DNA of 64,000 bases from the NCBI RefSeq assembly GCF_002814235.1, contig NZ_PHSU01000003.1:372001-436000 (forward strand). Direction: 5' to 3'. Of this stretch, positions 16,305 to 24,181 are shown piece by piece; positions within the stretch are counted from its first letter, which is position 1; every line of letters begins with the position of its first letter. The notes below the pieces were generated by a model. It saw only the letters and a program-made list of their open reading frames with translations, was not told the origin of the DNA and did not search any database. This DNA is from Pseudomonas sp. QS1027 (GTDB lineage Bacteria > Pseudomonadota > Gammaproteobacteria > Pseudomonadales > Pseudomonadaceae). A program made the translations under genes and the position numbers.

Positions 16305-17483
16305 TCAGCGTCGCACCAGGGTCGCCCCCGACGCCGGTACCGTCACTGGCCGCAGCAACACCAAGCCCGCCAGCACCAGGCCGCTGCCCGCCACGATCAA
16401 GGCCGGCTGCAGGCCGCCGCTGAAGTGGCTGCTCAAGGCCGCGAGCAACGGGCCGCAGAGCTGACCGATGGCGAAACAGGCGGTCAGCAACCCGGCATTG
16501 CGATGGGTGGCGTGAGGCGCCAGTTCCCGCGAGCGCTGCATGACCAACTGCATGCAGGCCAGGAACGGCGTACCACAGAGAATCACCCCCAGCACCAGCC
16601 CCAGGCCGCTCGACAACAGGCAGGCGAAGACCCCGGCGGCTTGCAGCCAGAGCGTCACCATCAGCCAGCGACGGGTACTGTCGGATCTGGCGCGCCGCAG
16701 GCTCACCAGCACCACACCGAGGGCCGCGACCAGACCGAAGCTGGGCCAGAACAGGTCGGCCTGCCATTGCCCGTGAAAGCGTGCACTGGCCATCTGCGAG
16801 AGAAAGGTCGCCGGAATGATGTAGCCCAGGCCGTACAAGGCATAGACCAGGCCCAGATGAGCAATGGGCTGCGGCTCTGTGTCCGTGGCCACGGGGGCGG
16901 TTGTGGTTGTGGCGGCGTGGGTGGAATTCGGCAGCGGCAGGAAGGGCAGGATCAGCAACAACATCAGCAGGCCGACACCGGCATATACCAGCCACAGGGT
17001 CGACGAGTTCTGTCCCAGCAGGTTCGAGCCCAGTGCCAGCAGGCCGGTGAGCACGATGCCCAGGCCGGGGCCGGCAAACACCCAGGCGCCCAGGCGTGGG
17101 CGACCGACGGAATGGGCCAGCGGCTGGCTCAGGCTGGTGATCATGACCACCACCCAGGCACTCGCGACCCCGGTGCCGAAGCGCAGCAGCCAGTGCGACC
17201 AGAACCCGTGGGCCCAGTACGAGGCCAGGGTCAGCAGCACACATAACCACAGGCCGGCGAGCAGGCGCAGGCGCACATGATGCGCGCGCCGGGCAAACAT
17301 GGCATCCACCGCGCCCAGCAGGTAGCCCAGGTAATTGGCGGCGGCAATCAGGCCGCCGGCGGTCAGGTCGATCTGGCCTTCGCTGATCAGGTGCGGCAGT
17401 TGCGGGGTCAGGGCGAAGCGGCCCACGCCCATGGCCATCATCAGGGCGATGAAGCAGGCGGTTAAACGAATCAGAGGTGACAT
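16305..17483 (-). CDS. YbfB/YjiJ family MFS transporter
   Basis: 392-residue inner-membrane transporter with twelve predicted helices and the MFS-type start MSPLIRLTACFIALMMAMGV-GRF found in the YbfB/YjiJ group. Substrate unknown. A charged/Thr-rich loop (about residues 195-215) separates the two halves. It is divergent from a LysR regulator gene at 17587, with about 100 bases between, the usual layout of a regulator and its target. Confidence 0.85.
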   Translation of the reverse strand: MSPLIRLTACFIALMMAMGVGRFALTPQLPHLISEGQIDLTAGGLIAAANYLGYLLGAVDAMFARRAHHVRLRLLAGLWLCVLLTLASYWAHGFWSHWLLRFGTGVASAWVVVMITSLSQPLAHSVGRPRLGAWVFAGPGLGIVLTGLLALGSNLLGQNSSTLWLVYAGVGLLMLLLILPFLPLPNSTHAATTTTAPVATDTEPQPIAHLGLVYALYGLGYIIPATFLSQMASARFHGQWQADLFWPSFGLVAALGVVLVSLRRARSDSTRRWLMVTLWLQAAGVFACLLSSGLGLVLGVILCGTPFLACMQLVMQRSRELAPHATHRNAGLLTACFAIGQLCGPLLAALSSHFSGGLQPALIVAGSGLVLAGLVLLRPVTVPASGATLVRR

Positions 17484-17586
17484 GGCGTCATTTCCAGGCA
17501 GAGGACTATGACCGTCAGGCTAGGATCGATTGACTTTCTTTAAAAATGAATAATAGTGAGTAACTTGTTCTGATTTGGAGAGGATC

Positions 17587-18489
17587 ATGGAGTTCAGCCA
17601 ATTGCGGATCTTCCACGCCGTCGCCGAGGAGGGCTCCATCACTCGCGCCGCCGAGCGCCTGCACCGGGTGCCGTCGAACCTGTCCACGCGCATCAAGCAG
17701 CTCGAGGAGCAACTGGGGGTCGAGCTTTTCCTGCGCGAACGCCAGCGCCTGCAACTGTCGCCGGCCGGCAAGGTCTTGCTCGATTACTCGAACCGGCTGT
17801 TTTCGCTGCATGACGAGGCCCAGGCCGCCGTGCGCGGCGGGCAACCGGCGGGGGACTTCGTACTGGGCACCATGTACAGCACCGCGGCGATCTACCTGCC
17901 GTCGATGCTGGCGCGTTATCACCGCACCTATCCCGAAGTGAACCTGCAGGTGCAATCCGCGCCCAGCGGCGAATTGCTCGAAGGGCTGGTCTCCGGACGC
18001 CTGGATGCCGCCCTGGTGGATGGCCCGCTGCAACTGGCCGGGCTCGACGGCATTGCGTTCTGCGATGAAACCCTGGTGCTGATCGCACCGGCCGATCACC
18101 CGCCGGTGCGCAGTGCCCTGGAGGTACAGGGGCAGCCGGTTTTCACCTTTCGCCGCGGCTGTGCCTACCGTTTGCGCCTGGAGGCCTGGTTCGGCCACTA
18201 TCACGCGGCCATGGGCCGGGCCATCGAGATCGAGTCCTATCCAGGAATGCTCGCCTGTGTCACCGCCGGTTCCGGGGTGGCGATGATGTCCGAGTCGATG
18301 CTGGCCAGCCTGCCGGGGCGGGAAAGCGTGTCGGTGCATCGGCTGGTCGAGCCTTTTGCCAGTGCCACCACCTGGCTGATGTGGCGCAAGGGCATGGTCG
18401 GCGCCAACCTGGCGGCCTGGATCGAGCTGCAGAAAAGTGCCTTGCCGCCAGTGCCGAGCCGTGCCGAAGGGCTCCGTGCGTCGGCTTGA
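17587..18489 (+). CDS. LysR family regulator, PtrR-like
   Basis: 300-residue LysR-type transcription factor. N-terminal winged HTH (MEFSQLRIFHAVAEEGSITR ... LHRVPSNLSTRIKQLEEQLG) and a periplasmic-binding-like effector domain (about 90-295). The HTH 'HRVPSNLSTRI' is typical of the PtrR putrescine-utilisation regulators, so a polyamine-related effector is possible but not shown. ATG 17587 is preceded by GGAGAGG. It probably controls the divergent YbfB-type transporter. The tail after residue 285 (PVPSRAEGLRASA) is not conserved. Confidence 0.85.
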   Translation: MEFSQLRIFHAVAEEGSITRAAERLHRVPSNLSTRIKQLEEQLGVELFLRERQRLQLSPAGKVLLDYSNRLFSLHDEAQAAVRGGQPAGDFVLGTMYSTAAIYLPSMLARYHRTYPEVNLQVQSAPSGELLEGLVSGRLDAALVDGPLQLAGLDGIAFCDETLVLIAPADHPPVRSALEVQGQPVFTFRRGCAYRLRLEAWFGHYHAAMGRAIEIESYPGMLACVTAGSGVAMMSESMLASLPGRESVSVHRLVEPFASATTWLMWRKGMVGANLAAWIELQKSALPPVPSRAEGLRASA

Positions 18490-18500
18490 AGCGTTTTGCC

Positions 18501-18514
18501 ATGATTTAAATCAA
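18501..18514 (+). promoter_or_regulatory. Putative ANR/Dnr (FNR-type) box
   Basis: ATGATTTAAATCAA matches the ANR consensus TTGAT-N4-ATCAA with one mismatch at the first base. A good -10 (TATGAT, 18556-18561) follows, placing the box near -60. It lies 102 bases before the PA1414-like ATG. In P. aeruginosa the region upstream of PA1414 is anaerobically induced through Anr and gives rise to the sRNA SicX. Confidence 0.7.
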
Positions 18515-18615
18515 AGATCCTGCTGCAAGGGACAGCATTGCGTAGGACTTAGGGCTATGATCTGTGTGAAGCGGCTACAGAACTCCGTCGCTCGCATTAC
18601 CCTGAAGGGGGCTAT

Positions 18616-18741
18616 ATGAAAGACAAACTGCAAACCTGGCTCCATGACCTCGGTGTTGCCCTGGGTCTGATCGAACCGCCACTGCAGCCGGTACCTATTC
18701 GTACCGACGATGATCGCCGTCGCCGCCAGCCGCGTCGGTAA
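18616..18741 (+). CDS. PA1414-like small protein
   Basis: 41-residue protein starting MKDKLQTWLHDLGVALGLIE and ending in an Arg-rich tail (DDDRRRRQPRR). It matches the conserved Pseudomonas small protein PA1414 as remembered. GAAGGGGG lies upstream of the ATG. Preceded by an ANR box and a roughly 50-base leader between the putative start site and ATG. In P. aeruginosa the functional product of this locus includes the sRNA SicX made from the 5' leader. A similar RNA here is plausible but its boundaries cannot be read. Confidence 0.8.
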   Translation: MKDKLQTWLHDLGVALGLIEPPLQPVPIRTDDDRRRRQPRR

Positions 18742-18798
18742 GCGCCTCCGGGCGGGCAACACGGTTCAGCGCCGTTCGCGGGTCCGTGTCTGCGAAGT

Positions 18799-19050
18799 TC
18801 AGTGCCTGGCGATTTTCTGCAGGAAACGACTCAAGTCGTTGACCGTGACCGCTTCCTTGAGCAAGCGGTCTTCCTCTTCGGTAAACGCCGTCAGATCAAA
18901 CTCATCTTCAAGACGAAACATCAGGTCTTCAATGTCCTGTGTGTCGAATCCCAGTGCCTGCAAGCTCTGATCGTCAGCGAACGCCTGATGGTCGTCGAGC
19001 CGCAGGCTGACGAAATCATGCACGCTCTTGCGGATATCGGTTCTTTTCAT
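18799..19050 (-). CDS. Acyl carrier protein-like protein lacking the carrier Ser
   Basis: 83-residue acidic four-helix ACP-like protein: helix I (DIRKSVHDFVSLRL), helix II region LGFDTQDIEDLMFRLEDEFD, and TVNDLSRFLQKI at helix IV. In carrier proteins helix II begins DSL, where Ser receives phosphopantetheine; here it reads DTQ, so it is probably not a substrate of phosphopantetheinyl transferase. It overlaps the upstream ACP-like gene by four bases, so the pair is one translational unit. No synthase, ligase or transferase gene is adjacent. Its partner is unknown. Confidence 0.72.
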   Translation of the reverse strand: MKRTDIRKSVHDFVSLRLDDHQAFADDQSLQALGFDTQDIEDLMFRLEDEFDLTAFTEEEDRLLKEAVTVNDLSRFLQKIARH

Positions 19051-19361
19051 GCGCCTGGTCTCCCCGGTTGTCTTTGCGGCGAGGGCGGCGCGACTGTTCC
19101 GAGGGGAGGGAATCCGGCGGGTTCGGCGGGCCGGGTTTTCTCATAGATAAATCGACTGAGATCGCCAAGGGTATTGATGCCTATCAGGTCGCGGTTCAGA
19201 TCCAGCCGCACATCGAACAGACATTCAAGCTTATGGAACAGCTCGACGAGATCAAGGGAATAGGCGTCGTCCTTGGCTTTTGACGGGTCTTGCAGCCATT
19301 TCAACGACAGTTGTTCTTCAATGGAGTGGCAGATTTGCTGATGAATCTCGAGCCTGTTCAT
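19047..19361 (-). CDS. Acyl carrier protein-like protein
   Basis: 104-residue protein with an ACP-like fold: SIEEQLSLKWL, then DDAYSLDLVELFHKLECLFD, where YSL stands at the DSL phosphopantetheine site and Ser is kept, and TLGDLSRFIYEK. A Pro/Gly-rich tail of about 25 residues (PAGFPPLGTVAPPSPQRQPG) follows, unusual for an ACP. GAGG six bases before the ATG. The stop overlaps the start of the second ACP-like gene. Together they look like a carrier/pseudo-carrier pair; any pathway is unknown. Confidence 0.7.
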   Translation of the reverse strand: MNRLEIHQQICHSIEEQLSLKWLQDPSKAKDDAYSLDLVELFHKLECLFDVRLDLNRDLIGINTLGDLSRFIYEKTRPAEPAGFPPLGTVAPPSPQRQPGRPGA

Positions 19362-19567
19362 AAAAGCCTCGAAGAAGGGTTTCTTATTGTTCGACCCTTT
19401 CCTGGGGCATTGCGATAGTGGTCAAACTACGACACCAGCGATCCCTGTGCCTTCCGGTTAATCAAAAAGCAGTCGCTATAGGCCAGTACAGCACAAGTTT
19501 TGCGCGGGACCTGACCGTTCATCCCCCTGAGCGTGTACGGGGCGGTCAATGGGGGAGGGTGGCAGGC

Positions 19568-19601
19568 AAAAAAACGGGTGCGACAACCGACGTCGCACCC
19601 G
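19568..19601 (-). terminator. Rho-independent terminator of the SSS transporter gene
   Basis: Stem CGGGTGCGAC (19575-19584) / GTCGCACCCG (19592-19601). On the + strand seven A (19568-19574) precede it, giving a T run after the hairpin on the minus strand, just past the stop of the transporter gene. Confidence 0.9.
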
Positions 19602-19618
19602 CTGAAGTAACCGCGGTA

Positions 19619-20998
19619 TCAGATGGCGCTGGCGACGCTGGCCGGGCGCGGGGACAGCAGGCTGACCACGACGAAGCTGATCAGGCCGATGGCCAGGCTG
19701 TAGTAGATCGGGGTATTGGCGTCCAGGCCGTCCTTGATCATGAACACCAGGGCGGTGACGAAGCCCAGGGCCATGCTGGTAATGGCGCCGCTGGTGGTGG
19801 CGCGTTTCCAGAAGATCGCGCCGATCAGCGGAATCAGCATGCCGCCCACCAGCAGGTTGTAGGCCAGGGTCAGGGCACTGATCACGTCGCTGACCACCAG
19901 GGCGATGCCCAGCACGACGATCCCGGTCAGGCAGGTGAACAGGCGGTTGATCCCCAGGCTCGACTGCTTGCCGCCACGCAGTTTCGGCAGCAGGTCTTCG
20001 GTCAGCACGGTGGAGGCGGCCAGCAGGCCGGCGCTGGCGGTGGACATCATGGCCGCCAGGGCCGCGGCGATCACCAGGCCACGAATGCCATCGGGCAGCG
20101 ATTGTTTGACGATGGCGGCAAAGGCGTTGTTGACGTTGGCCAGGTCCGGAATCAGTACGTGAGCAGCCATGCCGATCAGGGCGCAAGCCAGGCCGTAGGC
20201 GATGCAGTAGACCCCGGCGACGCTGCCCGCATACTTCGCGACTTTCTCGTCCTTGGCGGTGAACACCCGTTGCCAGATGTCCTGGCCGATCAGGATGCCG
20301 AAGAAGTAGATCAGGAAGTAGGTGATGATGGTGTCCCAGCCGATGGTGGTGAAGCTGAAGCTGCTCGCCGGCAGCTTGCTCACCAGTTGGTCCCAGCCAC
20401 CGACGCGGTAGAGGCAGATCGGCAAGAGGATGAACATCAGGCCCACGGTCTTGATCACGAACTGGACGATATCGGTCAGGGTCAGCGACCACATGCCGCC
20501 GATGGTCGAGTAGACCACCACCACGCCGCCGCCCAGCAGTACCGAGAGCCAGAACGGCAGGTTGAACAGCACTTGCAGCACGGTGCCGATGGCGAGGATC
20601 GATGTCACGCCGATCATCAGCGCGTAGGCCAGCATGATCACCGCGCTGGCCTGGCGGGCCATGGGGTTGTAGCGCTTCTCCAGGACCTGGGTCACGGTGA
20701 AGATTTTCAGTTTCAGCAGCGGTTTGGCGAGGAACAGGTTCAGCGCGATGATGCCCAAGCCCAGGGCCGCGCAGAGCCAGAACCCGGAAATTCCGTGGAC
20801 ATAGCCCAGGCGCACGGTGCCGACGGTGGAGGCACCACCGAGTACCGTGGCGGCCATGGTGCCCATGTACAGGGTCGGGCCCAGGTTGCGTCCGGCCACC
20901 AGGTAGTCTTCGTGGGTTTTGGCCTTGCGCATGCCGTAATAACCGAGCACGAGCATGCCAGCGGCATAAATGAGTACAACCAATAAATCCAAAGCCAT
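19619..20998 (-). CDS. Sodium:solute symporter family protein
   Basis: 459-residue inner-membrane symporter with about thirteen helices. The SSS signature region includes GRNLGPTLYMGTMAATVLGG and FGILIGQDIWQRVFTAKDEK. ATG 20998 (MALDLLVVLIYAAG) has GGAGA upstream; the frame extends further but is hydrophilic. Last gene of a block transcribed from gbuA (gbuA, NTF2-like, NCS1 permease, this gene), the order recalled for PA1421 down to PA1418. Likely imports 4-guanidinobutyrate or a related compound; substrate inferred from context. Confidence 0.85.
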   Translation of the reverse strand: MALDLLVVLIYAAGMLVLGYYGMRKAKTHEDYLVAGRNLGPTLYMGTMAATVLGGASTVGTVRLGYVHGISGFWLCAALGLGIIALNLFLAKPLLKLKIFTVTQVLEKRYNPMARQASAVIMLAYALMIGVTSILAIGTVLQVLFNLPFWLSVLLGGGVVVVYSTIGGMWSLTLTDIVQFVIKTVGLMFILLPICLYRVGGWDQLVSKLPASSFSFTTIGWDTIITYFLIYFFGILIGQDIWQRVFTAKDEKVAKYAGSVAGVYCIAYGLACALIGMAAHVLIPDLANVNNAFAAIVKQSLPDGIRGLVIAAALAAMMSTASAGLLAASTVLTEDLLPKLRGGKQSSLGINRLFTCLTGIVVLGIALVVSDVISALTLAYNLLVGGMLIPLIGAIFWKRATTSGAITSMALGFVTALVFMIKDGLDANTPIYYSLAIGLISFVVVSLLSPRPASVASAI

Positions 20999-21052
20999 GA
21001 CGGCGTGTCTCCGATTATCTTTTTTATGGTCGAGCAAAGTTCAAGGCAGATT

Positions 21053-21076
21053 CTGTGGCGAGGGGGCTCGCCACAG
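21053..21076. repeat. Intercistronic hairpin
   Basis: CTGTGGCGAG / CTCGCCACAG with a GGGG loop, between the NCS1 permease stop and the SSS start. No T run on either strand, so it is more likely a repeat-derived or mRNA-stabilising hairpin than a full terminator. Confidence 0.6.
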
Positions 21077-21081
21077 CTGTA

Positions 21082-22590
21082 TCAGGCCGCCTGGCGCATC
21101 CCGGGCTTCAACGTTTTGCCATCCTGGCTGCGCGCATCCTGTGGTCCATAGACCTCTGCCGTTTCCGGGAACAGGCTGAGCAGTGCCAGGTACATCAGCG
21201 ACGCCAGCCCGAGGGTGATCGGCAGGCTGATGTCGATGCCATCGGCCAGGTTGCCCAGCGGGCCGACGAACTGCCCCGGCAGGTTGACGAAGCACAGGCC
21301 CACCAGCGCGCTGGGGATCCAGGCGCCCAGGCCGCGCCAGTTCCAGCCGTGGCTGAACCAGTAGCGCCCGCCGGTTTCGCCGCGGGTGAAGACTTGCAGG
21401 TCATCCGGGCAGTAGTAACCGCGACGCACCAGCAGGCCGATGATCATGATCACCATCCACGGGGTGGTGCAGGTGATGATCAGCACGGCGAAGGTCGACA
21501 CGCTCTGCACCAGGTTCGCCGCGAAGCGTCCGATGAAGATGAAGGCAATCGACAGCACGCCGATCAGCAAGGTCGCCTTGACCCGCGACAGCAGCCGTGG
21601 GAACACGCTGGACATGTCCAGCCCGGTGCCATACAGCGAGGTGGTGCCGGTGGACATGCCGCCGATCACCGCGATCAGGCACACCGGCAGGAAGAACCAG
21701 GTCGGCGAGACGGCCAACAGACCGCCGACATAGTTGTTCGCGGTGATGTAGTCCGGTGCCTTGATCGCCACGATGGTCGCGGTGGCGAGGCCAAACAGGA
21801 AGGGAATCAGGGTGGCGATCTGCGCCGCGATCACCGCCAGCATGATCCGGGTTTTCGAGGTTTCACGGGGGATATAACGCGACCAGTCGCCGAGGAACGC
21901 GCCGAAGGAAATCGGGTTGCTCATGGCCACCAGCGCGGCGCCGATAAAGGCCGCCCAGAAACCCGCCTGACCCATCGCCACGGTCCCGGCGAAGTGGCTG
22001 TCGAAGGCCGGCGCAAAGGCAAAGATCCCCAGCAGGAACAGCAGACTGGCGGCCCACACCGCGATGCGGTTGACCCACAACATGAAGCGGAAGCCATAGA
22101 TGCACACCGTCAGTACCAGGATCGCGAACAGACCGTAGGCCAGGCCCAGGGTCAGGTCGGTTTCCGGCATGTCGATCAGCCGCTTGGCGCCGCCGATCAG
22201 CGCATCCCCCGAGCTCCACACCGAGAGCGAGAAGAACGCGATGGCGGTGAGCAACGACAGGAACGATCCGACGATCCGCCCGTGCACACCGAAGTGCGCG
22301 CCGGAGGACACGGCGTTGTTGGTGCCATTGATCGGACCGAACAGGCCCATGGGCGCGAGGATCAGCGCGCCGAGCACCACGCCCAGCACGATCGCCCAGA
22401 CGCCGGCCTGGAAGGACAGGCCGAAGAGCACCGGGAAACTGCCGAGCACGGCGGTGGCAAAGGTATTCGCGCCGCCGAAGATCAGGCGAAACAGGTCGCT
22501 GGGTCGGGCGTCGCGTTCGTGGTCGGGGATCTGTTCGACCCCGTTGGTTTCAATGCTGCTAAGGCTTTTTTCATTGTTATTTTTATTCAT
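21082..22590 (-). CDS. NCS1 family purine/cytosine-type permease
   Basis: 502-residue nucleobase:cation symporter-1 protein with twelve predicted helices. Hydrophilic N-terminus (MNKNNNEKSLSSIETNGVEQ), then RPSDLFRLIFGGANTFATAV. ATG 22590 has GGAG five bases upstream; the in-frame ATG at 22605 is too far. Within the gbu block, so it probably carries a guanidino compound or related nitrogen source rather than cytosine. PA1419 is the recalled counterpart. Confidence 0.82.
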   Translation of the reverse strand: MNKNNNEKSLSSIETNGVEQIPDHERDARPSDLFRLIFGGANTFATAVLGSFPVLFGLSFQAGVWAIVLGVVLGALILAPMGLFGPINGTNNAVSSGAHFGVHGRIVGSFLSLLTAIAFFSLSVWSSGDALIGGAKRLIDMPETDLTLGLAYGLFAILVLTVCIYGFRFMLWVNRIAVWAASLLFLLGIFAFAPAFDSHFAGTVAMGQAGFWAAFIGAALVAMSNPISFGAFLGDWSRYIPRETSKTRIMLAVIAAQIATLIPFLFGLATATIVAIKAPDYITANNYVGGLLAVSPTWFFLPVCLIAVIGGMSTGTTSLYGTGLDMSSVFPRLLSRVKATLLIGVLSIAFIFIGRFAANLVQSVSTFAVLIITCTTPWMVIMIIGLLVRRGYYCPDDLQVFTRGETGGRYWFSHGWNWRGLGAWIPSALVGLCFVNLPGQFVGPLGNLADGIDISLPITLGLASLMYLALLSLFPETAEVYGPQDARSQDGKTLKPGMRQAA

Positions 22591-22644
22591 GATCGCTCCG
22601 ATCACTGCGGTGCCCCCATCTTCCGCGGGGGCTACCGACGTTGG

Positions 22645-23055
22645 CTAAGGGGAGGGCAGTCCTTGAGGTGTCGCTGACAAATGTTCGTGGCAGGCCAGCC
22701 ATTGGCCTTGTTCCGGTTGTTTGCGAAATACAATGGTTTCGCGCTCCTGGCTAAAGAGAAGCTCCCCTTGCATGCGCAGCTCGGTGGCCACGTCATGGAT
22801 GAAAATCGCCACGTCGCCCTGCAGGCTGACGAAGGCGTTGCTCGAGGTGCACGACAGCACCTCGAAGCCATCCTCCGCCCGCCAGTTGTCCCACAACGCC
22901 TGATAGGCGTCGCGTGACAGCAGTGGCTGTTCGAGGGTGTAGAAGACGAAGCTGGCATCGGCGCTGAACGCGCCGAAGTAGGCTTCGCGATCGTTGGCGG
23001 CGAAGGCGGCCACCAGCTCGGCGGCGGCCTTGAGTACCTGGTCACGGTCGTTCAT
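22645..23055 (-). CDS. NTF2-like/SnoaL-like small protein of the gbu block
   Basis: 136-residue alpha+beta cone protein of the SnoaL/DUF4440 type: N-terminal helix VLKAAAELVAAFAANDREAY, then FSADASFVFYTLEQPLLSRD and beta strands to HEHLSATPQ. Such proteins bind small ligands or act as isomerases or deaminase-associated subunits; the role here is unknown. It starts nine bases after gbuA on the same strand and precedes the NCS1 permease, so it is co-transcribed. Counterpart recalled as PA1420. Confidence 0.75.
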   Translation of the reverse strand: MNDRDQVLKAAAELVAAFAANDREAYFGAFSADASFVFYTLEQPLLSRDAYQALWDNWRAEDGFEVLSCTSSNAFVSLQGDVAIFIHDVATELRMQGELLFSQERETIVFRKQPEQGQWLACHEHLSATPQGLPSP

Positions 23056-23064
23056 GGCGACTCC

Positions 23065-24015
23065 TCAGCGGTGGGCTACGCCGGGCAGTACGCAGAGCAT
23101 CTCGTACAGCAGGTTGGCGCCGAGCAGCGAGGTGTTGCCGGTGGTGTCGTAGGGTGGCGAGACTTCCACCAGGTCGCAGCCGACCAGGTCGAGGCCCTGG
23201 CAACCGCGGACGATCTCGATCGCCTGGATGGTGGTCAGGCCGCCGATTTCCGGGGTGCCGGTACCGGGCGCCCAGGCCGGGTCGATGCCGTCGATGTCGA
23301 AGCTCAGGTACACCGGGCCGCCGCCGACTTTTTCGCGAACTTCAGCCATCAGCGGGGCGAGGGATTTGTGCCAGCACTCTTCGGCCTGGACCACGCGGAA
23401 GCCCTGCTTGCGGCTCCAGTTGAAGTCTTCGGCGGTGTAGCCCTGGGCGCGCAGGCCGATCTGTACCACCCGGTCGCAGTCCAGCAGGCCTTCTTCCACG
23501 GCACGGCGGAAGGTGGTGCCGTGGGCGATTTTCTCGCCGAACATGTGATCGTTGACATCGGCGTGGGCGTCGATGTGCACCAGGCCGACCTTGCCGTGTT
23601 TCTTGTGGATGGCCCGCAGGATCGGCAGGGTGATGGTGTGGTCGCCGCCCAGGGTCAGTGGGATGACCGGGTGTTCGAGGATGGCATCGTAGGACTCTTC
23701 GATGATGCGCACGGCGTCCAGCAGGTTGAAGGTGTTGATCGCCACGTCACCGATGTCGGCTACCGACAGCGAATCGAAGGGCGCGGCACCGGTGGCCATG
23801 TTGTACGGGCGGATCATCACCGATTCGGCGCGGATTTCCCGCGGGCCGAAGCGGGTCCCGGCGCGCAGCGAGGTGCCGATGTCCAGCGGGATGCCGATAA
23901 ACGCGGCGTCGAGGCCGGCGGCCGATTGCAGGTGCGGGAGGCGCATCATGGTGGCGATACCGCCGAAGCGCGGCATTTCGTTACCGCCCAGTGGTTGGTG
24001 AAGAATCTTGTCCAC
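23065..24015 (-). CDS. gbuA: Guanidinobutyrase (agmatinase family)
   Basis: 316-residue ureohydrolase hydrolysing 4-guanidinobutyrate to 4-aminobutyrate and urea, a step of the arginine and agmatine routes. Binuclear Mn ligands are in place: GGDHTITLP, DAHADVND and SFDIDGIDPAWAPGTGTPE. MDKILHQPLGGNEMPRFGG is the usual N-terminus of GbuA. The LysR gene gbuR is divergent, 166 bases away, with a good LysR-type box between. GbuA rather than the paralogous guanidinopropionase is chosen by synteny with PA1418-PA1422. Confidence 0.9.
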   Translation of the reverse strand: MDKILHQPLGGNEMPRFGGIATMMRLPHLQSAAGLDAAFIGIPLDIGTSLRAGTRFGPREIRAESVMIRPYNMATGAAPFDSLSVADIGDVAINTFNLLDAVRIIEESYDAILEHPVIPLTLGGDHTITLPILRAIHKKHGKVGLVHIDAHADVNDHMFGEKIAHGTTFRRAVEEGLLDCDRVVQIGLRAQGYTAEDFNWSRKQGFRVVQAEECWHKSLAPLMAEVREKVGGGPVYLSFDIDGIDPAWAPGTGTPEIGGLTTIQAIEIVRGCQGLDLVGCDLVEVSPPYDTTGNTSLLGANLLYEMLCVLPGVAHR

Positions 24016-24099
24016 GGGTAAGCCTCATCATTTATTTTGGTTATCAGGGGGCGATTCTGCGAAAGGCGCCGGGCGGGAAGAATCGCTGACGGCAAATAG

Positions 24100-24123
24100 T
24101 TAGTTCAGGTTTTTCTAAACTAA
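24100..24123. promoter_or_regulatory. Putative GbuR (LysR-type) operator
   Basis: Inverted repeat TTAGTT-N12-AACTAA with the T-N11-A core of LysR sites, centred between divergent gbuA and gbuR; its right end is 58 bases before the gbuR start. Confidence 0.6.
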
Positions 24124-24181
24124 TGGGAAACTGGGCGAACAGAATTGTTTCCGGCACTGCAGACTTTCCCCAGGAACTCCC

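Noticed and set aside
15448..17250. 600-codon minus-strand frame across cvfB and the MFS gene
   Set aside because: It spans two unrelated genes on opposite strands and has no recognisable sequence; shadow frame.
19418..22677. Long + strand frames (522 and 540 codons) over the two transporter genes
   Set aside because: Antisense shadows rich in Gln, Asp and His; minus-strand frames are recognised SSS and NCS1 transporters.
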